The notes under the pieces were generated by a model that worked only from the letters and a program-made list of their open reading frames with translations, had not been told where the DNA came from and searched no databases. DNA of 64,000 nucleotides. Source: Streptomyces coffeae (lineage in GTDB: Bacteria; Actinomycetota; Actinomycetes; Streptomycetales; Streptomycetaceae). The DNA lies in NCBI RefSeq assembly GCF_016741875.1, contig NZ_JAERRF010000003.1, forward strand, positions 186,001 to 250,000, given 5' to 3'. The position numbers and the translations under genes are program-made. Positions 1 through 7,420 of this stretch are shown one piece after another (position 1 is the stretch's first letter; each line of letters opens with the position of its first letter).

Positions 1-374
1 CCGAGGTGAGCGGATGGCTCGTCTTCGCGGCGGTCATGATGATCTTCGGCGGTCTTATGACCTTGTTCCAGGGCATCGCGGCCGTCACCAATGACCAGGT
101 CTTCGTCGCCACACAGAACTACATCTTCCAGTTCGACCTGAGCGGCTGGGGCTGGATCCATATGATCCTCGGCATCGTCCTCATCGTGACCGGCCTCGCC
201 GTGTTCACCGGGGCGATGTGGGCACGGGTCACCGGCGTGGTGCTCGCCGGGCTCGGACTGATCGCCAACTTCCTGTGGCTGCCGTACTACCCGGTGTGGG
301 CCATGGTGCTGCTCATCGTCGACGGCTTCGTCATCTGGGCGCTGTGCGCCGGACCGAGCCGCAGTACCGCCTGA
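1..374 (+). CDS. DUF7144 family membrane protein, 5' end outside the window
   Basis: The visible part (122 residues from the GTG at 6) is hydrophobic, with about four membrane segments near residues 3-25, 50-68, 73-93 and 96-115. The pattern TQNYIFQFDLSGWGWIHMI followed by a short loop and FLWLPYYPVWAMVLL is what I know from the actinobacterial DUF7144 family. Members normally have an extra N-terminal stretch before the first helix and the frame stays open to the window edge, so the true start probably lies upstream and this entry is partial. Function is unknown; it is a small integral membrane protein. It converges with the phosphatase gene that ends at 417. Confidence 0.8.
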   Translation, partial: EVSGWLVFAAVMMIFGGLMTLFQGIAAVTNDQVFVATQNYIFQFDLSGWGWIHMILGIVLIVTGLAVFTGAMWARVTGVVLAGLGLIANFLWLPYYPVWAMVLLIVDGFVIWALCAGPSRSTA

Positions 375-416
375 GCGCCGCTTCGGCCGGAACCGGGAGG
401 CACCACCCGAAGACCC

Positions 417-1676
417 CTACGACAACCCGATGACGACCAGCGCGGTGTCATCGGCGGCCGGGCCGCCGGTGACACCGAGGTCCACCAGCACGGCGTCGGC
501 CAGCTCCGCCGGATTGAGTCCGCTGTGCCGGGCGAGGCTGGCGGTGAGCCGGCCGAGACCGACGTCGATGTCCTCGTCCCGGCGCTCGATCAGCCCGTCG
601 GTGTAGAGGACGAGGGTGGCTCCGGTCTCGTAGCGGACCTCGGCCTGCGGTCGGGGCACCTGCTCGGTCCGGGCGCCCAACGGCGGATCGGTGGCCTCGT
701 CCAGCAGCTCCACCCGGCCGTCGGCCCGGAGCAGCGCGGGCGGCGGATGGCCCGCGCAGCTGTAGACGACGGTGTGCGCCCGGGAGTCGATCACCACCTG
801 TACGGCGGTCGCGGCGAGCGCCCCCTCGACGAAGCGCGCGTAGAACCCGAGCACCTCCAGGGCCCGTGCGGGTCCGTCCACCACCCGGGTCGCGGCGGAG
901 AGCGCGCTGCGCAGCTGCCCCATCACACAGGCCGCCTCCAGCCCCTGCCCCACCACGTCCCCCACCGCGACGGCGATCCGGTCCTCCGGCAGCTCGGTCA
1001 GCTCGTACCAGTCGCCGCACACATTGAGCGAGCCCACGGCGGGGCGGTAGCGCACCGCCGCGTACGGATACTGCTCCGGTGAGCTCGTGGGCAGCATCGC
1101 CCGCTGGAGCGCGAGCGCGGTCTCCCGCTCCCGGGCGTGCGCCTGCCGCAGCCGCTCGTTCAGCTCCTGGAGCTCACGGGTCCGGGTAAAGAGGTCGGCG
1201 TTCACGTCCGCGGCCCGCGCGCTCTGGGGCGTCTGCGCCCCCTGCTCACGCCCCCGGACGAACTCGGTCACATCCTCGACCCGGTGGATGATCAGCGCGA
1301 CCCGGCCCTCCCGGTCCAGTACGGGGGTGTTGATCGGGCTCCAGTACCGCTCCTCGAACCCCCCTTCCCCCGCCACCGGGATGTCGTACTTCACCATCCC
1401 CATGGTGTCCCGCTCCCCGGTGCGCAGCACCCGGCGCAGCGAGGACTCCAGCCTGCCGGTGGCGTTGTGCTCCGCGTCGTCGGGGTTGTCGGGGAAGGCG
1501 TCAAAGACGTACATCCCGACCAGTTCCTCGCGGGTGCGCTGGGTGTCCCGCAGATAGGCGTCATTGGCCGCGACGATGACCAGGTCGCGTCCCAGGACCA
1601 GCACCGGGGTCGGGATGGCCTCGAAGAGGGCCTCGTAGTCGATCTGCTGTCCCGTGGCGTGCTCCCTGCGTCGCAC
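417..1676 (-). CDS. PAS-domain SpoIIE/PP2C-type protein phosphatase
   Basis: About 419 residues. An N-terminal PAS domain (PVLVLGRDLVIVAANDAYL, roughly residues 12-130) is joined by a short coiled linker to a PP2C/SpoIIE phosphatase domain (about 190-415) with the metal-binding signatures GDWYE and GDVVGQG and a late DDTALVVI motif. Such proteins dephosphorylate anti-anti-sigma factors in partner-switching networks; the PAS domain probably senses a small ligand or redox state. I chose the GTG at 1676 because a GAGGGGG ribosome site precedes it. A longer reading to 1910 would run antisense through the start of the DNA ligase gene and adds only low-complexity sequence. It is transcribed divergently from the ligase with about 106 bp between starts. 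The target anti-sigma pathway cannot be told from the sequence. Confidence 0.88.
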   Translation of the reverse strand: MRRREHATGQQIDYEALFEAIPTPVLVLGRDLVIVAANDAYLRDTQRTREELVGMYVFDAFPDNPDDAEHNATGRLESSLRRVLRTGERDTMGMVKYDIPVAGEGGFEERYWSPINTPVLDREGRVALIIHRVEDVTEFVRGREQGAQTPQSARAADVNADLFTRTRELQELNERLRQAHARERETALALQRAMLPTSSPEQYPYAAVRYRPAVGSLNVCGDWYELTELPEDRIAVAVGDVVGQGLEAACVMGQLRSALSAATRVVDGPARALEVLGFYARFVEGALAATAVQVVIDSRAHTVVYSCAGHPPPALLRADGRVELLDEATDPPLGARTEQVPRPQAEVRYETGATLVLYTDGLIERRDEDIDVGLGRLTASLARHSGLNPAELADAVLVDLGVTGGPAADDTALVVIGLS

Positions 1677-1782
1677 CCGCCCGGCCCCCTCTGCCAATGT
1701 ATGCCGCTTCCGCCGCCCCGGCTCCCCGGCGGGTCCTCGCGGCCCGCGTGCGGCCGGGCGCCGGGCGGGGCACGCTGAACCC

Positions 1783-3330
1783 ATGCTGCTGGCAGCTGTC
1801 GCCCGGACCTCCCGGCAGGTCGCGGCCACCTCCTCCCGCTCGGAGAAGACCGCCGCCCTGGCCGGGCTGTTCCGCCGCACGGAGCCGGCCGAGGCCCCGG
1901 TGGTGATCACCTATCTCTCGGGCAGGCTGCCGCAGCGGCGCACCGGAGTGGGCTGGTCCACCCTGCGGGAGCGGTACGAGCCCGCCGCCGAGCCGCGGCT
2001 CACGGTGCTGGAGGTGCACCACGCCCTGGACCGGATCGCGGCGGTCTCCGGCACCGGCGCCGCCGCGGTGCGCAAGCGTCTGGTGGGCGAGCTGATGTCC
2101 GCCGCGACCGAGGACGAGCAGCGCTTTCTGCTCGGGCTGCTGGGCGGGGAGCTGCGGCAGGGCGCGCTGGAGGCGCTGGCGGTGGAGGGGCTCGCGGCGG
2201 CGGCCGGTGCGCCGCCCGCGGAGGTGCGCCGGGCGGTGATGCTGGGCGGCTCACTCGGCGCGGTCGCCGAAGCCCTGCTGGGGCGCGGCTCCGAGGCGCT
2301 GGCCGACTTCCGGCTGGAGGTGGGGCGGCCGGTGCTGCCGATGCTCGCGCAGAGCGCCAAGGACCTCGACGAGGCCATGGACCGGCTCGGCCCCTGCGCG
2401 GTCGAGGAGAAGCTCGACGGCATCCGGGTCCAGGTGCACCGGGACGGGGACGACGTACGGATCTACACCCGCACCCTCGACGAGATCACCGAGCGGCTGC
2501 CGGAGGTGGTCGCGGCGGCGCGGGAGCTGGCGGTGCAGCGTGCGGTCCTGGACGGGGAGGTGATCTCCCTGGACGCCGAGGGGCGGCCGCGGCCGTTCCA
2601 GGAGACCTCCGCCCGGGTCGGCTCCCGGCTGGACGTGGCCGGGGCCTCGGCCGCGCTGCCGCTGTCCCCGGTCTTCTTCGATCTGCTCGCCGTGGACGAC
2701 CGCGATCTGCTGGCGCTCCCGGCCCGGGAGCGCCACGGCGAACTGGCCCGGGTGACGCCCGAGCCCCGGCGGGTGCGACGGCTGGTGGCCGAGGACCCGG
2801 AGGATCCCGAAACCCGGCGCGCGGCCCGGGAGTTCGCCGCCGACGTCCTGGCCCGGGGGCATGAGGGGGTCCTGGTCAAGGGGCTGGAGTCGGCGTACGG
2901 CGCGGGCCGGCGCGGTGCCTCCTGGCTGAAGGTCAAACCGGTGCACACCCTCGATCTGGTGGTGCTGGCGGCGGAGTGGGGGCACGGCCGCCGCACCGGG
3001 AAGCTGTCCAACCTCCATCTGGGCGCGCGGCGGCCGGACGGCACGTTCGCGATGCTCGGCAAGACGTTCAAGGGGCTCACCGACGCGCTGCTGTCGTGGC
3101 AGACCGAGGCGCTGCTCGCGATCGCCGTCAGCGACGACGGCTGGGTGGTGCGGGTGCGGCCGGAGCTGGTGGTGGAGGTGGCCTTCGACGGTCTCCAGCG
3201 CTCCTCGCGCTATCCGATGGGGGTCACCCTGCGGTTCGCCCGGGTGCTGCGCTACCGGGAGGACAAACCGGCGGACCAGGCGGACACCGTCGAAACGGTG
3301 CTGGCGCTGCGGCGCGACAGCGGGAGTTGA
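1783..3330 (+). CDS. ATP-dependent DNA ligase
   Basis: 515 residues, the usual length for Streptomyces ATP-dependent ligases. The first ~190 residues are the alpha-helical DNA-binding domain. The adenylation domain carries motif I EEKLDGIR with the nucleotide-accepting lysine at about residue 210, motif III-like FFDLLAVDD, motif IV EGVLVKG and motif V SWLKVKP, and an OB-fold follows (LVVEVAFDGLQRSSRYP). It seals nicks with ATP; replication in Streptomyces depends on the NAD-dependent LigA, so this one is probably for repair. The ATG at 1783 is chosen over longer in-frame readings because they overlap the divergent phosphatase promoter and give low-complexity residues. It ends 20 bp from the convergent ribB-like gene. 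Confidence 0.93.
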   Translation: MLLAAVARTSRQVAATSSRSEKTAALAGLFRRTEPAEAPVVITYLSGRLPQRRTGVGWSTLRERYEPAAEPRLTVLEVHHALDRIAAVSGTGAAAVRKRLVGELMSAATEDEQRFLLGLLGGELRQGALEALAVEGLAAAAGAPPAEVRRAVMLGGSLGAVAEALLGRGSEALADFRLEVGRPVLPMLAQSAKDLDEAMDRLGPCAVEEKLDGIRVQVHRDGDDVRIYTRTLDEITERLPEVVAAARELAVQRAVLDGEVISLDAEGRPRPFQETSARVGSRLDVAGASAALPLSPVFFDLLAVDDRDLLALPARERHGELARVTPEPRRVRRLVAEDPEDPETRRAAREFAADVLARGHEGVLVKGLESAYGAGRRGASWLKVKPVHTLDLVVLAAEWGHGRRTGKLSNLHLGARRPDGTFAMLGKTFKGLTDALLSWQTEALLAIAVSDDGWVVRVRPELVVEVAFDGLQRSSRYPMGVTLRFARVLRYREDKPADQADTVETVLALRRDSGS

Positions 3331-3350
3331 GGGGCGCGGAAACGAAGGGC

Positions 3351-4004
3351 TCAGCGGCCCAGCGCCCGCGCGGCCAGCCGGTACGCGGCCAGGTCGGTCA
3401 CCGAGATCATCGGCATCAGACGGCTCGCGGCCAGTCTGCTGAGGTCGCCGTGGCATGCGGTGTTCCAGTCCGCGCGGACGACCTCGCACATCGTGGTGAC
3501 GCCGGAGAGCCCGGCCAGCAGGGACAGATCGACGGCGGCCTCGGGGTATCCGGCCCGCTCCAGCACACCGCCGGGCACCGCGCGCACCGGGAAGACATGG
3601 CCGGGGCGGCCCAGTTGCTCGGGGGCGGTGCGCGGATCGGCGAGGGCCTGGATGGTCTGCGAGCGGTCGAAGGCGGAGCCGCCGGTGGTGGTGGGCCCGA
3701 GGAGATCGACGGAGACGGTGAAGGCGGTCGACTGGAGTCCGGTGTTCTCCTCCACCATCTGCGGCAGTGACAGCCGGGCGGCGCGGTCGTGCGGCAGGGC
3801 CACACACACCACGCCGGAGGTATGGTCCAGCATCTGGCGCAGGGCGCCTTCATGGGTGTGCTCCGCGGCGAGCACAAGATGGCCCTCCCGCCCCCGCGAC
3901 GCGTCGTCGAAGACGACCACGAAGCCGCCCTCGGCGAACGCCTCGCTCGCCTGCTCCACGGCCAGCAGACGTTCCGTCTCGACCGGTTGCTCCATCACTG
4001 CCAT
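3351..4004 (-). CDS. ribB: RibB-like protein (DHBP synthase family) lacking metal-ligand residues
   Basis: 217 residues, the standard length of a stand-alone 3,4-dihydroxy-2-butanone-4-phosphate synthase. It aligns without gaps to E. coli RibB as I remember it: DHTSGVVCVALP, AFTVSVD, RPGHVFPVRA (H136) and a retained E174 in MCEVV. The catalytic loop normally reads RENEGD but is RGREGH here (G38 and H42 in place of E38 and D42), and the GHTEA motif is GYPEA (Y153 in place of H153). E38 and H153 are the known Mg ligands, so classical activity is doubtful. The ATG at 4004 has AGGAGG about 11 bases upstream. An FMN riboswitch sits upstream on the same strand, so flavin status clearly controls it. 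It could be a regulatory or neofunctionalised paralogue; Streptomyces usually also has ribAB elsewhere. Confidence 0.85.
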   Translation of the reverse strand: MAVMEQPVETERLLAVEQASEAFAEGGFVVVFDDASRGREGHLVLAAEHTHEGALRQMLDHTSGVVCVALPHDRAARLSLPQMVEENTGLQSTAFTVSVDLLGPTTTGGSAFDRSQTIQALADPRTAPEQLGRPGHVFPVRAVPGGVLERAGYPEAAVDLSLLAGLSGVTTMCEVVRADWNTACHGDLSRLAASRLMPMISVTDLAAYRLAARALGR

Positions 4005-4136
4005 GGGCTGTGGCCCTCCTGTGCCCTGTTCCCTGCGGGTCGATTCCGGGGAGACGCGGGCAGCAGCGGCGCGGTGCACGGTCCGGGCTGCCCGGCCGTC
4101 CGGCGGGCGCCACCGTGCGGCACGAGGTGCCGCCGC

Positions 4137-4262
4137 GTACCTCCTCCCATCCGGACTGTCACCGTCGGTCCCGGAGTTCCACCGGATCGGCCGGCCGATG
4201 GGTTCGGCCGGGTCGCGGACTGTCACCGCCGGTTCGGAGTTTCACCGACCCCGGAGCACGCG
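4137..4262 (-). promoter_or_regulatory. FMN riboswitch (RFN element) for the ribB-like gene
   Basis: Read on the minus strand, this stretch contains the hallmark RFN blocks in order: GGTCGGTGAAACTCCGAACC, GGCGGTGACAGTCCGCGACC, a variable arm, GGTGGAACTCCGGGACCGA, and CGGTGACAGTCCGGATGGGA with GGAGG at its 3' edge. These match the conserved core of FMN aptamers. The aptamer ends about 130 bases before the start codon at 4004. The stretch between has no obvious U-tract, so control is more likely at translation (or by Rho) than by a classic intrinsic terminator. FMN-riboswitch-controlled ribB genes are known in Streptomyces (S. davaonensis). Confidence 0.95.
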
Positions 4263-4278
4263 AAAATCGCTGGAGAGC

Positions 4279-4314
4279 ATTTTGGCACACCCTCATCCCC
4301 TGACGAAGTGTCAA
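4279..4314 (-). promoter_or_regulatory. candidate promoter for the riboswitch transcript
   Basis: On the minus strand a CAAAAT hexamer (4279-4284) lies 17 bases after TTCGTC (4302-4307). A perfect TTGACA is also present at 4309-4314 but at 24-base spacing. One of these probably starts the leader that contains the riboswitch just downstream. The remaining bases to 4470 are the leader region of the divergent endonuclease-fold gene, and I see no gene in them. Confidence 0.35.
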
Positions 4315-4470
4315 TCCTCACACGCCGTACGCTGACGATTACGCAAGATCATGTCCGTACTGGACCGTTGGGCTTCAGGGACGGGACAGCGGGACGGGCA
4401 CCCCGGCCGGGCATTCCGGGGCGGGAGAGAATGTGGGCTCCCGGCTCCCGCTCCGATCGAGAGGCCCAGC

Positions 4471-5508
4471 GTGCAGACGACTGTCGCGGAGGACCGAGCC
4501 GCCGCACCCACCCGGAGCGCCGCCCGCCGTCTGCTATGGCTCCCCGACGGGCGCGGGCGGCGGGCGGCGGCCTGGTGCGCGGCGCTCCCGCTGGCCGTGG
4601 TGAGCGTGGTGGTGGGCTGCCGGTCCGCCGACGCCGACGGCATCACCCCGATCCCCCAACTGCTGGCCTTCCTGCCCTGGCTGCTGGTCCCGGTCGCGCT
4701 CGGACTGCTGCTCAGCGTGGTCGCGCGCTGGCCGCTGGGGTGCGGCTGGGCACTGGCCGCGGCCGCGGTCACCGGCTGGTTCGTCCAGCCCTACGACAGC
4801 GGGCCCGCCCCCGCGCCGCGCGGCCCGGTGATCGCCCAACTGCGGGTGCTGACCGCCAACCTGGAGTTCGGCGGGGCCACCGACGGACTGCTGAGCGCGC
4901 TGCGCCGGGAGCGGCCGGATGTGGTGTCCGTGCAGGAGTGCGATGTGCGCTGTGCGGACGCGCTCGGCTCGGCGGCCGTCCGTGAGGCGTATCCGTACCG
5001 GAACATCATCACCGGCAGGCCCGCCGAGGGCTCGGCGATCCTCAGCAGGTTCCCCCTGACGCACGAACGCGGGCTGCGCGGTGAGCTGGCCATGCCCGGG
5101 TCGGTGGCGCGGATCGCGGGCGAACGGCTGCATGTGCAGGTCGCGCATCCGATGCCGCCGATGCCGGGGCAGCTGGACATCTGGCGCACCGAGCTGGGCC
5201 GGCTGCGCGGGTACGCCGCAGGCCGGAGCCCCGAACCCACCCTGATCGCCGGGGACTTCAACGCCTCCCAGGACCACGCCGCCTTCCGGGCCATCCTCGA
5301 CACCGGGATGCGGGACAGCGCACGGGACGCGGGTCTGTCACGCACACCCAGCTGGCCGAGCGACACCACCCCGGTGCTGGGCACACAGATCGACCACGTC
5401 CTGGTCAGCAACGCGCTGCGGCCGCGTACGGCCCGCTTCCTGGATCTGCCCGACACCGACCACCGGGCCCTGCTGGTCGAGCTGGATCTGCACCGCGTCA
5501 CGGCGTAG
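4471..5508 (+). CDS. membrane-anchored endonuclease/exonuclease/phosphatase (EEP) family protein
   Basis: 345 residues. An N-terminal portion (about 30-110) holds three hydrophobic segments (WCAALPLAVVSVVVGC, LLAFLPWLLVPVALGLLL, WALAAAAVTGWFV). It is followed by an EEP fold with LRVLTANLEFGG, PDVVSVQEC, the GDFNAS metal-site motif and a final TDHRALLVELDL. The catalytic domain should sit outside the membrane, and the substrate (nucleic acid, phospholipid head group or sugar phosphate) cannot be told. The start is the GTG at 4471 (MQTTVAEDRAA); the frame is open further upstream, but those residues are low-complexity and fall in the riboswitch promoter region. It is monocistronic between the ribB-like gene and a convergent LysR gene. 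Confidence 0.85.
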   Translation: MQTTVAEDRAAAPTRSAARRLLWLPDGRGRRAAAWCAALPLAVVSVVVGCRSADADGITPIPQLLAFLPWLLVPVALGLLLSVVARWPLGCGWALAAAAVTGWFVQPYDSGPAPAPRGPVIAQLRVLTANLEFGGATDGLLSALRRERPDVVSVQECDVRCADALGSAAVREAYPYRNIITGRPAEGSAILSRFPLTHERGLRGELAMPGSVARIAGERLHVQVAHPMPPMPGQLDIWRTELGRLRGYAAGRSPEPTLIAGDFNASQDHAAFRAILDTGMRDSARDAGLSRTPSWPSDTTPVLGTQIDHVLVSNALRPRTARFLDLPDTDHRALLVELDLHRVTA

Positions 5509-5522
5509 GGTCCCGGCCGCCC

Positions 5523-6647
5523 TCAACTCTCGCTCGGGTCGTAGGAGTTGGCCAGCTCGAACGGATCGGGCTCCAGACCCGCCGTCGGCCAGCGCTGCTC
5601 GCTCCGCCACCGCTCGTTCTCCAGCGCCAGCGCGTTCCACAGCTGGTTGAGCGGATGGGAGGCGTCGTAGTGGGCCCGTTCCCCGCGCCGGGTGAAGGCG
5701 CCGAGCAGCACCTCGAGCCGGGGCCCGGTGTCATTGACCAGCTCCACGGCGCGCAACTCCCGCCCCTGGGCGATCCGCGGATCGCCCGCCGCGTCCGCGA
5801 CCCCCGTGGTGACCAGCATGCAGCCGCGCAGCAGCCCCGAACGCAGCAGCTCGAAGCCGTAGTTGACGGTGTCGATCTCGGCGGCGATCCGCAGCTTGCC
5901 GCGGTAGTCGGCGCCGAACCAGGTGTGCAGCACCCCGTTCATCAGCCCGCTCGCGGAGATCACCAGGGGGAGGGTGCGCAGCGCCTCCGCCTCGATCGTC
6001 GGACCGGGCAGCTCCGCCTCGGGCAGATTGGTCAGCAGCGAAACACCGTTGCGGCGCCACTCCATCACATCGAAGGCGTCGAGTTCATGGTCGCCGTCCG
6101 GCCTGGTCACCACACTGCCGCAGACCAGATCCACCTCCTTGGCGCGCAGTTTGGCCAGCACGTCGCGGGTGCGGACATGGCCGACCTTGAGCTCGATACC
6201 GCGCTGCCGGAACTCCTCCGCCACCCGCTCCCCGGCGCCCGCCAGATAGCCGAGCGTGAAGCGGGTGGTGCCCACCATCAGCGTTCTGCCGAGCCGCCGG
6301 CGCGACTCGTGGATGCCCTCCAGCCAGTCGTCCAGCGTGCCGCGCGCCAGTTCCACGAGGGTTTCCCCGGTGCCGGTGAACAGCACGTCCTTGCCGCGCC
6401 CCTGCTTGAGCACCAGCGGTTCGCCGCACAGCTCACGGAAGTTGCGGTTCATGGTGTCGAGCTGCTTCTGCACACTCGACTGCTCCCGCCCCAGAACCCG
6501 GGCCGCGCCCAGGGCCGTTCCGGTCTCGTAGACCACGATCAGTGTGCGGAGCTGGTCCATAGTGGTGTCCATCAACGCGAGCGGGCTCTGGAGAAGCCTG
6601 CTCCGTCCGGTGGCCGACGGAGATCCGACCGGCCCGGATCTAGCCAT
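5523..6647 (-). CDS. LysR-family transcriptional regulator
   Basis: 374 residues. The N-terminal winged HTH (MDQLRTLIVVYETGTALGAARVLGREQSSVQKQLDTM split over residues 30-66) is preceded by about 25 disordered residues. An effector-binding domain follows (LMVGTTRFTLGYLAG, EVDLVCGSVV, LPLVISASGLMNGVLHTWFG). It is longer than the usual ~300 residues because of tails at both ends. The ATG at 6647 has GAGAGGG 6-12 bases upstream. The gene is divergent from the MmpS-like lipoprotein, with a 235-bp, relatively AT-rich region between them. A 20-bp inverted repeat at 6729-6748 is a good candidate for its own operator. The target pathway is unknown. Confidence 0.85.
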   Translation of the reverse strand: MARSGPVGSPSATGRSRLLQSPLALMDTTMDQLRTLIVVYETGTALGAARVLGREQSSVQKQLDTMNRNFRELCGEPLVLKQGRGKDVLFTGTGETLVELARGTLDDWLEGIHESRRRLGRTLMVGTTRFTLGYLAGAGERVAEEFRQRGIELKVGHVRTRDVLAKLRAKEVDLVCGSVVTRPDGDHELDAFDVMEWRRNGVSLLTNLPEAELPGPTIEAEALRTLPLVISASGLMNGVLHTWFGADYRGKLRIAAEIDTVNYGFELLRSGLLRGCMLVTTGVADAAGDPRIAQGRELRAVELVNDTGPRLEVLLGAFTRRGERAHYDASHPLNQLWNALALENERWRSEQRWPTAGLEPDPFELANSYDPSES

Positions 6648-6728
6648 GTATCCCTCTCGCTTTCCAAGTCTGCCCGTTTTATGGACCCATGAGTTTAGCG
6701 CCGCCCCAACTGATCGACAGGTCAATAA

Positions 6729-6748
6729 AAATCATCCGGAGATGATTT
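6729..6748. promoter_or_regulatory. inverted repeat, candidate LysR operator
   Basis: AAATCATC and GATGATTT form perfect 8-bp arms around CGGA. The core fits the ATC-(N)-GAT / T-N11-A style bound by LysR regulators. It lies 82-101 bp upstream of the LysR start and 135 bp upstream of the lipoprotein start, so one protein could control both genes. Confidence 0.5.
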
Positions 6749-6882
6749 CGGATAAGGGTGGATTTACTGTCCCCGCGAATGACAGGCTACTGCCGCCTCC
6801 ATCGGACAACTTCGCACTCCGGAGCGACGCCCGGTCCGGCCGGTAAGGCCGCATATTCACCAGATCAGCACAAGGAAAAAGA

Positions 6883-7278
6883 ATGAAGGAAATGCGCCCA
6901 TTTCTCCTCGCCACCGGCCTTGCGGTGACAGCGGCACTCCTGACGGGGTGTTCCGACGACAGCGAGGAGAAACACAAGGTGACATACGCGGCGACCGGCT
7001 CACAACCGTTCGAAGTGGAGTACGACAAGCCGGGGACGCAGAACTTCGAGGACAGTGTGAAGAAGGAGTTCGACCCCAAGGAGCTCGGCCCGGCGCACGG
7101 TAAGTGGACCAAGACCGTGGAGGTGACCGAGCTCGACGGTCTCAGCCTTACGGTGAGCGGCGAATCCACGGTGACGTGCACGATCTCGGTCGACGGCAAA
7201 GTGAAGCAGAAGGCGACGTCGAAGGGTGCCGGAGACACCGTCTGGTGCAACGCGGACGGTTCCGGAATCAACAAGTGA
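6883..7278 (+). CDS. MmpS-like small lipoprotein
   Basis: 131 residues. It has a lipoprotein signal (hydrophobic LLATGLAVTAALL then lipobox LTGC, Cys at about 23). The mature part resembles the extracytoplasmic domain of mycobacterial MmpS proteins: KVTYAATGSQPFEVEY, KWTKTVEV, SGESTVTCTISVDGKV, VWCNADGSG, with two cysteines that could pair. AAGGAAAAAGA just before the ATG at 6883 is a clear ribosome site. MmpS proteins accompany MmpL exporters, but no exporter is adjacent, so the role is open. The local G+C is lower than in the neighbours. A strong hairpin follows at 7353. Confidence 0.82.
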   Translation: MKEMRPFLLATGLAVTAALLTGCSDDSEEKHKVTYAATGSQPFEVEYDKPGTQNFEDSVKKEFDPKELGPAHGKWTKTVEVTELDGLSLTVSGESTVTCTISVDGKVKQKATSKGAGDTVWCNADGSGINK

Positions 7279-7352
7279 TCACTAAGGGATCGCCAAATAG
7301 GAAGTGAATCTTCCGGTTTTCCTCGGAACCGCGCGGTGACCCCGGGCGACAG

Positions 7353-7389
7353 GAACGACCCCTGGTGCCATGGGCACCAGGGGTCGTTC
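7353..7389. terminator. bidirectional hairpin terminator
   Basis: Perfect 17-bp arms (GAACGACCCCTGGTGCC and its complement) with a 3-base loop, located between the convergent lipoprotein and phoX genes. There is no U-tract, as is usual in Streptomyces. Confidence 0.85.
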
Positions 7390-7420
7390 ACCGCGCGCCG
7401 CGCGGAAGCGGCGGCTGCGG

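Noticed and set aside
1677..1910. N-terminal extension of the first PAS/PP2C phosphatase
   Set aside because: The added residues are low-complexity and overlap the ligase start; the GTG at 1676 has a ribosome site.
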